Source of the DNA: Lachnospiraceae bacterium MD335
GTDB lineage: Bacteria; Bacillota; Clostridia; Lachnospirales; Lachnospiraceae
Assembly: GCA_000403335.2 (NCBI GenBank)
Contig: KE159628.1
Location: forward strand, 800,975 to 850,558
Reading direction: 5' to 3'
DNA length: 49,584 bases
Position numbers and translations under genes: made by a program. Shown here piece after piece: positions 35,373 to 45,962 of the stretch; within the stretch, counting starts at the first letter, position 1, and the number at the start of each line of letters is the position of its first letter. Below the pieces are notes generated by a model that made no database searches, was not told where the DNA came from, and saw only the letters and a program-made list of their open reading frames with translations.

Positions 35373-38300
35373 ATGTTGAAACGCAAACTGTTAAAACGAG
35401 TGCTGCCAATGATTTTGAGTATAAGCATGGTATTTGGTTCGATGCCGGAAACTGTGTTTGCTGCGGAATATGAAGAGCGCACAATAACGCAGGAAACATT
35501 TCCGGAGGAGGACGAAGCCGTTAGTGAGCGCTCGGAAAATTTAGAGGATACTCCTGCAAGTACTGGGGGGGGGTATACAGAGGCGGAAGAAAGCGCAGCG
35601 CAGGAGACAGAAACAGCCGGTACCGATGCAGCAACAGATGATAACAACGTGCAGACTGCCGTATCGGAGGAAGCTGCGGAGGAATCCGAAAAAAACGCGG
35701 AGAAGGCGCTTGATACAAAGCTTGTCGTGAATAAGGAAAACCTGGCAAAAGCATGTGCAGGTTTTTACAAATATGATGTTGACAAAGAGATTGTATTGGT
35801 AAAGTATGACGCGGATAACAGCGATCCGTTTTCTGTAATTTTAAATAATATTCAGAGTGCAAACAGAACAATCCTTTCGATTGAAATAGACGGTGAAACA
35901 AATAATGCACTACATGGCAGTCTGAAATATCAGTGGCAAAAGGCGGATGGTACGAGCTTGGCAGAAGGTGCCGTTCCGGCAGCGGCGGGCGATTATAAGC
36001 TCCTTGTGTCGCTTGATGCGGTTGAGAATACATGTTCACAGGCTGAAATAACACTTGTTTTTCAAATAGCAAAAAGACAGCTTTCGATTGCACTTGCGGA
36101 TGAATATGTGCAGCCGGGGACAACGGTCAGTGCGTGGAAGGATAATTTGAAATATGAGCTGCGGCAGGAGGACAGCGCTTGGGAGGACAACAGTGAGATA
36201 ATCGGTGAGGACGAAAAGTCAGCATATATTGAGTCTGTTTCCGTAGAGATTTACGATGCGCATAGTATGGAATCTGCCCTTTCAGGTGAGACAAAGCTTG
36301 TTGAGGGTTTGGATTATGCTGCGAAAGTGAAGCCTGTTTTAAAGCAGGAGGCATCATCAAACTATGCGATTCCCGAGGAAATCGTATTGAATCTCCATAT
36401 TGCTGATTTGATTACTACGCAAGTAAAAGCGGAGCAGAAAAATCCGTCAGAGTCCATTGCAAAAGTTTACGACGGGGAAAAATTCAGCTATGCGGCATTG
36501 ATTAAGGATAAACTGAACATCTCTGTTCTTGCCTATGATGCATTGAACCCCGAGGAGGGAAAAGTGCTTGAAAATGCGGCAGTTACGGAGGTGTGGTTTG
36601 ATTCCGCAAAGGCGGAGCTTGGCGAAGGTGAGGAGGCGGAGCCGGCGCAGGCGGGTACGTATTATCTTGGATTCCGTTATTATCCTGCGGAAGAGGACGC
36701 GAAGGTCTACAGTGAGGCGACGAATTGTCAAACTTTTATCAAAGTAGTTATTGAAAGGGCACCGCTGACGCTTGTGCCTGAATTCAAGAGTACTGCGGAG
36801 ACATTCTACACGGGCATGAAAGCGTCCGATGTGCTGCGGTATGCGGATTATAAATTGTTTGACGCTGCGAACAACGAGGTTACAATTGACAGAAACACAT
36901 TTTGGGGTGTTTCTTATGATGATGGCAAGGCAGATACAATGCAGTCATTTGAGCCGGTATTTTCTTTAATCCGCGCAAAAAAGGATGCAGACGGCAATCC
37001 CGTAAAGGATGCGGACGGAAAGGAAATATGGACAGCGGATGCGGGCGTGCTTGATAAGGATTATCTTTACAGACTTGTGTTTACGGGAAAGAAGGCTGTT
37101 TATAAAAATAAAGGCAATTTGGAATTGGGCTTAAAGGGTGAAGTTGACGTAAACGGAAGTGATGTCGATGCGGAAGACAAAAATCATTCCATTGTGACAT
37201 CGGAGGATGTCCTTTTCGGGAAATACGTGAACGTGCCTGTCGAGGAGGCAAAGCAGACGACAATAGATGTATCAGGTATCTTGCAGCAGGGCTTTAACAC
37301 AAAAAATCTCAATGAGCTGTACCAGCCTGCAAAGCTTGTATCAAAGGTGTATGACGGAGCGGGTATTTACGGCGCAAGGGGGGACTACAAAAAGGCAGTC
37401 GTAACGGCGGCGGACGGCACGGAAGCGGCAAAAGATTATGACGTTGCGATACAGTATACATGGTATCGGATTACCGGAATTGAAGCGGATTATGACGAGA
37501 CAGATCCGGACAATAGAAAGCAGATTGGCTGGAAGGTCAGCAAGTCCAGTGCGGTGAATACAACAGTTCAAAACGGAATACCGGTTGCCGCAGGCGAGTA
37601 TATGCTTCAGATTCGTTTTGCAAAGACCGGATATGTTCCGAGCACGGAGACGATTTATTACAGAATTGATAAGCAGCAGCTTGTTGTCGACATTAAAAGC
37701 ATTCCTTTAGCGTATACGGGAGACGACGCAGCGCGCTATCTTAGTAACGTGCATTATCAGGGAAAGTATGATGTCTATAAAGTGCCTCAAAATCAGTATA
37801 GCGAAGCGGTTAAAACAGAAGAAAACCTTTTGACCGATTGGTATAAATTGTCGTATTACAGCGATATTGAGGACTATAGCGGAAACTGCTACAAGCTTGA
37901 CTGGTTTGTGGAGCAGGCGCAAAAGGATGCGGATGGAAAGACGGAATATGTAAAGCTTGATACGTATGATTTGTTAACGGAAACGGCGGCAGATACGTAC
38001 AGGCTTGGCGTTGAGCTAAAGAGCGGCAATGCAGATTACGGAAATTATGAGATTGTTTATGAAGAGGAGATGACGCCGGCTCCGTCTTACAAAACAGTGT
38101 ATCACAATGATTACGAGACGATTACGGTAAGCGATACGCAGGGAATCGAAGTCGTGCTTGCGTTGGATGAAACAAAGCTTACGACGGTAAAGGATTATGA
38201 CGGAAAGCCTTTTTATGATTCGGAAGAGGAAGGTGTGGCAGCGCTTGAAAATGCGCTGACGATTACAAATGCCGCAACGGGAGAGGTGATTCCAAGAGAG

Positions 38301-41300
38301 AACTGGCCAAGGATAGCGTATGACGTAGTGGATAATACCTATGCGGATTATTATGGCTATGACAGATATGTCGGGTTGGACGAAATGCTTCACGGCGGTT
38401 CTTATGCGCTGGAATTTGAAGTTGAGGGTGATGAAACATACCGCTACGATTTTAAGGGCGAGGTCGTTTGCTACACCATCAATCAGATAGCGCTTGATGT
38501 AACGCCGGCTCTAATGGAAGATATTCCGGCAGGTACGGATACAAGAATTTCGGACGGCGCGGTTTATGACTTGTCAAAAACGGAGTTTAAAGGTTTTGCG
38601 GAAGCGGACGCAGCGGCGTTTCAGTATGGAACACCTTGTAATGATGACAGTGAGACAAAGAGGCTTGGATTTAGTGCGTACTATAGATTTGATGATGATA
38701 ACAAGTGTTATTTATATAGCGAGCCGCGTGCCAAAATAAGCAAAGCAGGAAGCGCGGCGGTTTATAACGGATATATCCGTTATAATACGGAATATGCAGT
38801 GCAGTTTGCGGGGGCGCTTGGGTATCCGTATGTCAGAGATTATAAGGTCAATTATGTGAGAAAAGCCTTTTCTGCGACGCGCAGAGGCAATTCCAAAGCG
38901 CAGGAAACGGAGTTTTTTGGAAATACGGCGGCATTTGTACAGCAAAATAAAGCAACGGCAGTGACGATTACGCCAATCTCGGAACTTCCGTACATATATT
39001 CGGATGCGCTTGAAGCATATGATGATATAACTGCCGGAGAGGGAAATTACTTCGCGTTCCGTGTCAATGCGCCTTATGAGTTTATGGAGGACAATCGCAA
39101 CTATGACAAATACGCGGACAGCTTTGTATACAAAAACAGTATTGAGGCGGCGGGCGGATTTGTTTATGAAGAGGACACAGCAGGCCGCTTTTATGTGCTG
39201 TTCCCTGTAAAGGATAAAACGGACAAAAGCTTTGATATTATATGGGAAAACGGATACACCGAAACGTATACCATTCATTTTGTGGATGCAGTATTGCAGG
39301 ATGATCTGACAAAGGCGGTTGCTCCGAAGAGCCTTTCTTTTAATAGTGTCAATACAAAGATGGCTGTGGGTGATGAGCAGCAGCTTGATGTCAAAATTAA
39401 GAAGGAACAGATTGGTGACGTTATCCATATTGATTATAAGGTAACGCAGGGTGATGACGTTATCAGCATTACGGCAGACGATGCCAAGAAGACGGCAGGC
39501 TATGCAACGGCATTAAAGCCCGGAAAAGCAGTTGTTTCGGCATTTCCTGTCAGAATGGTAAACGGTGTCAAAACGCCGATTGAAGGGGCAAAAGCCGCAA
39601 CGGTATTGATTACGGTCAGTGATGTGGCAGCGCCCGCCGTAAAGACGCTTGCGGCGTTTGATACCCGTGTGAAGCTTCAGTATGTAAAGCCTGCAAACGG
39701 ATACCGCAGGGAGCTTTATGTTTTGGAAGGGAAGCAGAAGGCAGATGCGTTTGAGAGCGCAATCGGCGAAATCCAAAACGGCAAGTGGCAGGGCATTTTT
39801 GCGGCGGAGCCGGTATATTATTCAAATGAAACGGTAACGGATGCAAAGACGAAGCTTGTGGCATGGAAGACCATAAATAATCTTTTGCCGGACAAAGAGT
39901 ATACGGTTTATGTGAGAAATGTAAGCGGCATTCGGACGCTTGCGGATGGTTCCTGCGTTTCCCTGTCAGCGGCGGGAACTGTTAAAAGCTTTAAAACGTC
40001 GAAGCCGCAGATAAAAAAGCTTCGCCTGCGTGCCAAGGTTGGTGAGGACAAATTTACAACAGGAGTAAAAACAGTTACACTTTCAAGTAAGACGGAGCAG
40101 CTTTATACGGATGGACTGTTTGCGGAGAATGTAACGGACCCTGCGGCAGATCAGACAGACATGTTGTGGCTCAGCCTGCCTCTTGATAAGATGTACGGGA
40201 AGACAATGGCAGCTCCCAAGCTTACCTATTGGGTAAGTGCAAGCCCCAACAGCGTAGACCCGAAAATACCCGACAAGGATGTGACGGTCGATGAAATAAG
40301 GGACTTTAGATATTATGTATATGCAGGCGGCGAATATTATGACAGAACGGACATCGCAACCGTTGATAAGAAGGGTAAGGTTACGTTTAAGGGCGTAGGT
40401 ACGGTATATGTTCATGTGCGCGACGATGTGACGGGATGTTCGGCGAGCATTCGCTTAAATATCTGTGCAACGGCGGACAGCATGACGGCAAAATCCGCAA
40501 AGCTTGCTGTCGGCAGGCAGCTATACCTTTCAAGCCTTCTGACCTATTATGAAGGAAAGACAGCGCTCCTGGGCGTTTCGTATCACAACTATCGAAACGA
40601 CGGCACCGTTTTGGATGCGGTAAAGGGAACTACGTATAAGTCAAATCTTGTGCTTCCGGTAGAGACGATAAGCAGGGTTAACAACGAGGGCAATTTCTAC
40701 ATTGAAGCTACAGGGGACGGGGACTACCGGATTTGTGCGTTAAAACCAAACGCACAATGCAGTCTTACTGTTGCGGACGGAGCGCTTTCGGCAACGGCTG
40801 CAATACAGTCTGCACCGATTGATCCGGTAAAGGATTTTAAAATAACAGATGTTGTGGATAATGGATTTATAATCAGTTTTGCATATCCGGTTGACACCGA
40901 TTTAAGCGGCGTGAAGTACCGCATTGATATAACGGACGCAAGAGGCAGTCTTGTAGATAGCTTCCGGTGGGATGCATACGATTATACGAGCTGCGACGGA
41001 AAGAAAAAGACGTTTATGCAGACGGGGCAGTATCAGAACGATAAGATTATCCGTCTATCAAAATATAACGTTTCCGTTACGGCGTTATACGGAGATGAAG
41101 CTTCGGCAAAGCCTGCAAAAAAGACGGTAAAGACGACCGATTTTCCTGCGTCATATTATGCGCTTTCCAAGGCCGGATACGGCGGAATGCCGATTCGCGT
41201 GTACGCAAAAGCAGGTGGAACGACAGAGTTTAATGCAGAGTTAAAGGATAGAAAATACCTGACATCCGGAAATGCATATACATTGAGTGCGCAGGTAACG

Positions 41301-44300
41301 ACGCCCGCCAACCATAGAATGACGGATACACTGACATGGAAGAGCTCCAATACAAAGGTAGCGGCAGTCAAGTCGAAGGCGGGAACCTATACGGCGCAGC
41401 TCAATGCCTTAAAGCCCGGTTCTGCCGTAATTGAAGTAACCTCAAAGATTACGAAGAAGGTCATTGCACGATGGGTTGTATTTGTAAAGGCAGTCGGAAA
41501 TGCAGAAACGTATTATGGTGATTATGAATTTACCTATGAATATCCGTTCCGGTTTGACCCGTATTATACTGCGAAGATTGAAGTGATGACATTGCAGAAT
41601 GATGTGCATGTAACGCCTTCTGAGGTTGAGAATGCGTCATATGACTATCGGTGGGTGAAGTTTACGGCGCCTGCAAAAGGAATATATACATTTGAGCGTT
41701 CGGATTGTCAGCCGAACGCATTGGTGGAAGTGGTTTCTTCTATGGAACGGCAGATCCTTGCGTCGGAAATTAACCGTGGGGACGGTATTTGGATGACGGA
41801 GGGAGAGGCGTTGTACTTTAAGCTTCGCGGCAGCTTTACAATGCGCATATCGGATTATGTCAAGCAGGGTAACAATTTTACCATAGACGACGATTCCGTT
41901 TTGATTAACAGTGAGATAAAGCAGATTGTGGAGTTCCAGTCAACGGAGGATAATGTGTATACATTTTATTCCAGGGAGCTGCCCGGATTGGCGGGGAGTC
42001 TGACGGTCTATGATGAAAAAATGAACGGTTTCGGCAGCGGCAAATATAGGATATGGACAGATGATGAGGGGATTGAAAAAATAGATATTTCCCTAGAGGA
42101 TAAAGAAATCATCCATTTTGAAGCGCCTGCAGGCAGATACACTATTTATGCGGAAAAGAGAACACCGGAGGAGCTGACTGACGACGGTGCGGCGCTTGTG
42201 TTGACTGATGGGGTTAAAGAAAAGTGGTACATTTACACGGCAGGGCAGCAGGGATTATATACATTCAAGTCAAAGGATGCGACTGCCATATTGACCGCGG
42301 ATTATTACGAAAGTCTAAAGGATTTTGACTCCGCTGCATGGGGCGTTGCAAACAACGGCGGCAATTTTTCCGGAAAAATGACGCTTAAAGCAGGGCAAAA
42401 AGTAATCTTAAAAATCAGTGCAGACGAGGCGGCAACCGCAGCAATCGGCGTGACGCCTGAGATTCCCGTAAATCTGTCTGACGGCGAAGAGAAAGAGCTT
42501 TCTGTCAAAACAGACGACAGAAGATGGGTTTCCTTTACTGTTTCAGAGGCAGGCAGATACCGGTTCCGTGCTTTTACTGCGGAAAGTGATGCGGATTACC
42601 AGGTACATTTAAGATATTATAAAAATGCAATTGAGCAAAATGCGTTTACATTGGTAGACGAAGATGAGATGATTGTGTCAGATAAAGCGAATTATAAGCC
42701 CGATGTGGCAGTTGGCGATACAATTTATGTCGAAATTACAACAGATAAAGAAGGCGGTGATGCGGCGAATGTCAAGGTAAGCCTGGCACAGGTCCGCGCT
42801 GTTGAACTCAAAATAGGAGAGCCTGTATCCGTTACCGTTAAGAACAACGACGTGCAGTGGTTTTCGTATACCGTGCCAAAGGATATAAGATACGTAGTGC
42901 AGTCTGTCGTGACAGAAAATATCGGAGCGGACAATGCCGCAGGGGATACGCATAAGCTGACGGCGCAGTTGTTTACCGGCGGGCTGGAGCAGAGGAATCC
43001 GACCAATACACTGGATACAATCGGAGCTTATGATTTTGTGAGAGAAAAGGAGTTTTCGACAGAGAAGACGGAAAGCATCAGGGTATCCGCAAATGATTTG
43101 GGTTTTGATGAAAATGGCGGGGAAATTACAACAACAGCTGTTATTGTATTAAAGGAGGCGGTAGAACCGCTGGCAATGAATGACCCGCAGGAGCTTTCCC
43201 TGCGTACAAATGAGCGAAGATGGTTTTCTTTCACGGCGCCGGAAACGAATACGTATCTCTTCCGGAGTGATATAACGGAAGGAAATTTCGATTTGTCATA
43301 CAAAAACAGTATGGATCCTAGTGATCGTTGGCATTCTATGAACAACGTGCGGCATGCGCTTGATTTAGAAAAAGATCAGACCATTTATCTTGACTTAAGC
43401 GCGAGACGGGATACTGCGGCAAAGCTTACATTTTCCGTGGAATTCTCGGATAAACTCTCGGGGACAGCGGAGAAAACAGTGACCGTGACGAGCGAAGCAC
43501 CTGCGTATTTTATGTATGTGACGGGTTCGGACGAGCTTGCAAGATATGCAGTTACCTATACGAAAGACGCACAGGACGCTGCGGTAAGTCTGTTTTATGA
43601 TGATACATTTGCGAATCCGAACCACAATTCGATCACAGAGGGATACGCAGAGTGCAATATAGAAGACCGATATTTTTTCAAGGTATCAACGACAAACGAA
43701 ACGCCAGTCACCGTAACGGTTAAAATTGCGAAAATCGAGCCGATGAAGCTTAATGTCGGCGTTACGGAGAATATTCCCGTAGCGGGGCAAGTAAGTGAGG
43801 AAAACAATGTACGCAGGAATACATGGTGTTCTTTTACGGCGCCGGAAACAGGGCGGTATGTAATTGATAAGACTACTTCTGATTTCAGTATCCTGTCGTA
43901 CTACAAAAAAATGACGGGGAATCCGCATCTTGATTGGCAGAATTATTACTATGAAAAGGGCGAAACGATTTATATCGCATTACATACAACATCGGAGAAC
44001 GAGCAGTCAACGAGTGTGAAAATTAATAAAATAGAGACAACGCAAATAGAAGGCGTCCCTGTGTCTGTTGATGATCAAATCCTTCCGCAGGGTATTCTCA
44101 ACACAAAGGGATATTTGTACACCGTGCCAAAGACGGGACTTTATACCTTTACAAATCGGGATACTGCGCGTGTGCAAATAAAGCTGTATATAGATCCTTC
44201 GGATAGTATTGGCGAGACTGTGACAGGCAGCAGCCCGAGACCATTGTTTTTAAAAGAAAACGATGTGCTTTATATTAATGTAATGCCAACCCAGGCTATT

Positions 44301-45017
44301 GCAAACGTGAAATTTACAATTGAATATGCGAGTGAGGCGCAGACACTCTCGTCAGGAGAAAATACGATAACCTTCGGCGGGCAGAGCAGCTGTCTGACTG
44401 CTTTTACGGCGCCGGACGCAGGTCTTTATCGCTTTGACGTTGCGTATGCGGGAGACAGCAGCGTTGGCGCGACTGGTACCGCTTATTTGATGAAGGACAG
44501 TCAGGTCGTTGGAGGAACCAACGACTCACTTTACAGCTCTATGAGTGGAAGTGCAGGAAGCATCGCGTTTGCCAACAGACTGGTTGCACAAGGCGAGACC
44601 GTATATCTTTCCATTCCGAAACCATCTTCTGCGACAGGAGCCGCGATAAGCGTTTCAAAAGCGGAGGAAACGGTAAAAACGGAAACCATTACGGAAGACA
44701 TCGAACTGGAGCGTGTATTTGAAGACGGCGATAAGGTGTACTATATATTTGACGTTCCCGAGGACGGAACGTATAAGCTGCTGGCAGAAAGCCGTGTTGA
44801 TACGGGATATTGTTATTATGACATATACTATAACAGGTATGGGCTGTCGGATGCGGACGCTTTAAAAAATGCAGGCGTTTGGAATGTGGTTACTTCAAAA
44901 AAATGCAATTTAGGCAGCCTGAATAAACGCCAAAGAATATATCTCCGGGCTGATAAAACGGACCAATCCGGCGATTCCGTCAGCAAATTGGCACTGACGA
45001 TTACGAGGACACAATAA
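35373..45017 (+). CDS. Giant secreted multidomain surface protein (MBG/YDG-like, Big_2, FN3-like and PPC-like modules)
   Basis: A 3214-residue protein. I start at ATG 35373 (MLKRKLL), preceded by AGAAAGGA; the open frame extends to 35313 without a usable start. Signal peptide cleavage is likely near VFA-AEY (residue ~31), followed by an acidic low-complexity stretch with a G9 tract at codons 65-67. Residues ~230-1150 contain MBG/YDG-type repeats: I-x-K-x-x-L strands near 230, 460, 765 and 1035, and (K/D)VYDG-like motifs near 365, 660 and 940. Residues ~1300-2060 contain Big_2-like and FN3-like modules, with WKSSNTKVAAVKS near 1990. From ~2090 to the end there are about eleven PPC-like beta modules. 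No LPXTG, SLH or membrane anchor was seen. Probably an extracellular adhesin or structural protein; binding partner unknown. Confidence 0.85.
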   Translation: MLKRKLLKRVLPMILSISMVFGSMPETVFAAEYEERTITQETFPEEDEAVSERSENLEDTPASTGGGYTEAEESAAQETETAGTDAATDDNNVQTAVSEEAAEESEKNAEKALDTKLVVNKENLAKACAGFYKYDVDKEIVLVKYDADNSDPFSVILNNIQSANRTILSIEIDGETNNALHGSLKYQWQKADGTSLAEGAVPAAAGDYKLLVSLDAVENTCSQAEITLVFQIAKRQLSIALADEYVQPGTTVSAWKDNLKYELRQEDSAWEDNSEIIGEDEKSAYIESVSVEIYDAHSMESALSGETKLVEGLDYAAKVKPVLKQEASSNYAIPEEIVLNLHIADLITTQVKAEQKNPSESIAKVYDGEKFSYAALIKDKLNISVLAYDALNPEEGKVLENAAVTEVWFDSAKAELGEGEEAEPAQAGTYYLGFRYYPAEEDAKVYSEATNCQTFIKVVIERAPLTLVPEFKSTAETFYTGMKASDVLRYADYKLFDAANNEVTIDRNTFWGVSYDDGKADTMQSFEPVFSLIRAKKDADGNPVKDADGKEIWTADAGVLDKDYLYRLVFTGKKAVYKNKGNLELGLKGEVDVNGSDVDAEDKNHSIVTSEDVLFGKYVNVPVEEAKQTTIDVSGILQQGFNTKNLNELYQPAKLVSKVYDGAGIYGARGDYKKAVVTAADGTEAAKDYDVAIQYTWYRITGIEADYDETDPDNRKQIGWKVSKSSAVNTTVQNGIPVAAGEYMLQIRFAKTGYVPSTETIYYRIDKQQLVVDIKSIPLAYTGDDAARYLSNVHYQGKYDVYKVPQNQYSEAVKTEENLLTDWYKLSYYSDIEDYSGNCYKLDWFVEQAQKDADGKTEYVKLDTYDLLTETAADTYRLGVELKSGNADYGNYEIVYEEEMTPAPSYKTVYHNDYETITVSDTQGIEVVLALDETKLTTVKDYDGKPFYDSEEEGVAALENALTITNAATGEVIPRENWPRIAYDVVDNTYADYYGYDRYVGLDEMLHGGSYALEFEVEGDETYRYDFKGEVVCYTINQIALDVTPALMEDIPAGTDTRISDGAVYDLSKTEFKGFAEADAAAFQYGTPCNDDSETKRLGFSAYYRFDDDNKCYLYSEPRAKISKAGSAAVYNGYIRYNTEYAVQFAGALGYPYVRDYKVNYVRKAFSATRRGNSKAQETEFFGNTAAFVQQNKATAVTITPISELPYIYSDALEAYDDITAGEGNYFAFRVNAPYEFMEDNRNYDKYADSFVYKNSIEAAGGFVYEEDTAGRFYVLFPVKDKTDKSFDIIWENGYTETYTIHFVDAVLQDDLTKAVAPKSLSFNSVNTKMAVGDEQQLDVKIKKEQIGDVIHIDYKVTQGDDVISITADDAKKTAGYATALKPGKAVVSAFPVRMVNGVKTPIEGAKAATVLITVSDVAAPAVKTLAAFDTRVKLQYVKPANGYRRELYVLEGKQKADAFESAIGEIQNGKWQGIFAAEPVYYSNETVTDAKTKLVAWKTINNLLPDKEYTVYVRNVSGIRTLADGSCVSLSAAGTVKSFKTSKPQIKKLRLRAKVGEDKFTTGVKTVTLSSKTEQLYTDGLFAENVTDPAADQTDMLWLSLPLDKMYGKTMAAPKLTYWVSASPNSVDPKIPDKDVTVDEIRDFRYYVYAGGEYYDRTDIATVDKKGKVTFKGVGTVYVHVRDDVTGCSASIRLNICATADSMTAKSAKLAVGRQLYLSSLLTYYEGKTALLGVSYHNYRNDGTVLDAVKGTTYKSNLVLPVETISRVNNEGNFYIEATGDGDYRICALKPNAQCSLTVADGALSATAAIQSAPIDPVKDFKITDVVDNGFIISFAYPVDTDLSGVKYRIDITDARGSLVDSFRWDAYDYTSCDGKKKTFMQTGQYQNDKIIRLSKYNVSVTALYGDEASAKPAKKTVKTTDFPASYYALSKAGYGGMPIRVYAKAGGTTEFNAELKDRKYLTSGNAYTLSAQVTTPANHRMTDTLTWKSSNTKVAAVKSKAGTYTAQLNALKPGSAVIEVTSKITKKVIARWVVFVKAVGNAETYYGDYEFTYEYPFRFDPYYTAKIEVMTLQNDVHVTPSEVENASYDYRWVKFTAPAKGIYTFERSDCQPNALVEVVSSMERQILASEINRGDGIWMTEGEALYFKLRGSFTMRISDYVKQGNNFTIDDDSVLINSEIKQIVEFQSTEDNVYTFYSRELPGLAGSLTVYDEKMNGFGSGKYRIWTDDEGIEKIDISLEDKEIIHFEAPAGRYTIYAEKRTPEELTDDGAALVLTDGVKEKWYIYTAGQQGLYTFKSKDATAILTADYYESLKDFDSAAWGVANNGGNFSGKMTLKAGQKVILKISADEAATAAIGVTPEIPVNLSDGEEKELSVKTDDRRWVSFTVSEAGRYRFRAFTAESDADYQVHLRYYKNAIEQNAFTLVDEDEMIVSDKANYKPDVAVGDTIYVEITTDKEGGDAANVKVSLAQVRAVELKIGEPVSVTVKNNDVQWFSYTVPKDIRYVVQSVVTENIGADNAAGDTHKLTAQLFTGGLEQRNPTNTLDTIGAYDFVREKEFSTEKTESIRVSANDLGFDENGGEITTTAVIVLKEAVEPLAMNDPQELSLRTNERRWFSFTAPETNTYLFRSDITEGNFDLSYKNSMDPSDRWHSMNNVRHALDLEKDQTIYLDLSARRDTAAKLTFSVEFSDKLSGTAEKTVTVTSEAPAYFMYVTGSDELARYAVTYTKDAQDAAVSLFYDDTFANPNHNSITEGYAECNIEDRYFFKVSTTNETPVTVTVKIAKIEPMKLNVGVTENIPVAGQVSEENNVRRNTWCSFTAPETGRYVIDKTTSDFSILSYYKKMTGNPHLDWQNYYYEKGETIYIALHTTSENEQSTSVKINKIETTQIEGVPVSVDDQILPQGILNTKGYLYTVPKTGLYTFTNRDTARVQIKLYIDPSDSIGETVTGSSPRPLFLKENDVLYINVMPTQAIANVKFTIEYASEAQTLSSGENTITFGGQSSCLTAFTAPDAGLYRFDVAYAGDSSVGATGTAYLMKDSQVVGGTNDSLYSSMSGSAGSIAFANRLVAQGETVYLSIPKPSSATGAAISVSKAEETVKTETITEDIELERVFEDGDKVYYIFDVPEDGTYKLLAESRVDTGYCYYDIYYNRYGLSDADALKNAGVWNVVTSKKCNLGSLNKRQRIYLRADKTDQSGDSVSKLALTITRTQ
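35565..35573 (+). repeat. G9 homopolymer near the 5' end of the giant surface protein gene
   Basis: Nine consecutive G residues encode Gly65-67. The current length keeps the gene in frame; a change of one base would stop translation shortly after the signal peptide. Its position and length are those of a slipped-strand contingency tract. Confidence 0.7.
41641..44790 (+). repeat. About eleven PPC-like protein repeats at the C-terminus of the giant protein
   Basis: A core of W-x-x-F-T-(A/V)-P-x-x-G-x-Y-x-F recurs roughly every 95-120 residues, at about residues 2091, 2186, 2282, 2383, 2493, 2614, 2708, 2817, 2912, 3007 and 3122. Examples are RRWFSFTAPETNTYLF and TWCSFTAPETGRYVI. The pattern resembles bacterial pre-peptidase C-terminal domains. 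DNA identity between units is low, so they are old duplications. Confidence 0.7.
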
Positions 45018-45032
45018 AATAACAGACGTAAC

Positions 45033-45061
45033 AAAAACGGAGCAGATTTGCTCCGTTTTTT
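45033..45061. terminator. Bidirectional terminator between the giant gene and the Uma2 gene
   Basis: A 12-bp stem (45033-45044 with 45049-45060, core ACGGAGCA/TGCTCCGT) and a GATT loop, with A5 on the left and T6 on the right. It serves both convergent genes. Confidence 0.9.
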
Positions 45062-45077
45062 GCATTCCTTCACCAAT

Positions 45078-45623
45078 TTATAAAAGCATCTCATCAATGC
45101 AAATCTTCAAATCTTCATAAATACATACAGGAACCGTATCCTCAAAAGAATACTGATTCGTTTGCTGCTCATGTTCAAAATCATAAACAATAATGGATTT
45201 CTTTTCGGGATTCACTATCCAATATTCCCGTACGCCGGCAGTACGGTATTTAAAACGTTTAATCCCATAGTCATGCTGCGGATTGGAGGGCGAAGTAATC
45301 TCAATAATCCAGTCCGGCGCTCCGTTGCAGCCTTTATCGTTTAATTTATTTTTATCGCAGATGACAGAAATATCCGGTTCGACATAATTTCGGTCATCTT
45401 CATTTAAAAATACGGCAAACGGAGCCGGGTAAACTTCGCAGTCCCCATGCTTGCTGTCAATATAATCATCAATAATTTTGGCAAGCTTGAGAACCAGTTT
45501 TTGATGAACTCGTTTTGGCGGCGCCATCATATACATCTGCCCGTCGATTAATTCCGCCCGCTGTCCTTGCGGAAGCGCGTAAATATCTTCAATTGTATAA
45601 CTTTTTTCCAATGGTAATGCCAT
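45078..45623 (-). CDS. Uma2-family (DUF820) endonuclease-like protein
   Basis: A 181-residue PD-(D/E)XK-fold protein. The pattern is typical: RAELIDGQMYMMAPP near the start, YVEPDISVICD with the Asp, APDWIIEITSPSNPQHDY with the Glu of the E-x-x-S variant, and REYWIVNP. An AAAGGAG ribosome site lies about 7 bases before the ATG. The family is widespread and often multicopy; its cellular role is not established, although nuclease activity is suggested by the fold. It stands alone on the minus strand between a shared terminator and the kinase promoter region. Confidence 0.92.
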   Translation of the reverse strand: MALPLEKSYTIEDIYALPQGQRAELIDGQMYMMAPPKRVHQKLVLKLAKIIDDYIDSKHGDCEVYPAPFAVFLNEDDRNYVEPDISVICDKNKLNDKGCNGAPDWIIEITSPSNPQHDYGIKRFKYRTAGVREYWIVNPEKKSIIVYDFEHEQQTNQYSFEDTVPVCIYEDLKICIDEMLL

Positions 45624-45828
45624 ATCGTGATACTCCTTTCTCTTTTCCCTGTATGAAATTTAAAATTTTTCTGAGAAACAGACGGCAGCAATCATTCATT
45701 CTGCACCGTTTTTGTAAGTGTCTTTATTTTATTACATGCCATATGCAAATGCAAGGTATTTTACAGCGCTTTATTTTTTTGCTATCGGCGGACCATATTA
45801 CAATGACATTTACCAAAAATGACAAATT

Positions 45829-45889
45829 GTACCCCGAAACATGCGAATCGTACCAAACGCCTTGCGGTCATACCCTTATTTGATATAGT
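45829..45889 (+). promoter_or_regulatory. LytTR-type regulated promoter upstream of the histidine kinase
   Basis: Two direct boxes, GTACC at 45829-45833 and 45850-45854, are exactly 21 bp apart. After 26 more bases comes TGATATAGT (45881-45889) with TATAGT as the -10; no good -35 is present. Paired boxes two helical turns apart beside a missing -35 are the known layout of AgrA/ComE/VirR-type LytTR activators. The same arrangement occurs at 47328-47388. Bases 45624-45828, upstream, show no other recognised feature beyond the Uma2 ribosome site. Confidence 0.72.
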
Positions 45890-45962
45890 GAGATTTAATA
45901 TCCGGCAAGTTTTTGCGTATACTTCCAAGCTTGCAGATTTTGAAAGGAGTATGGTTTCAAAT

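Noticed and set aside
38712-39428. 238-residue open frame on the minus strand inside the giant gene
   Set aside because: Antisense shadow of a repeat-rich coding region, with no domain, promoter or ribosome site.
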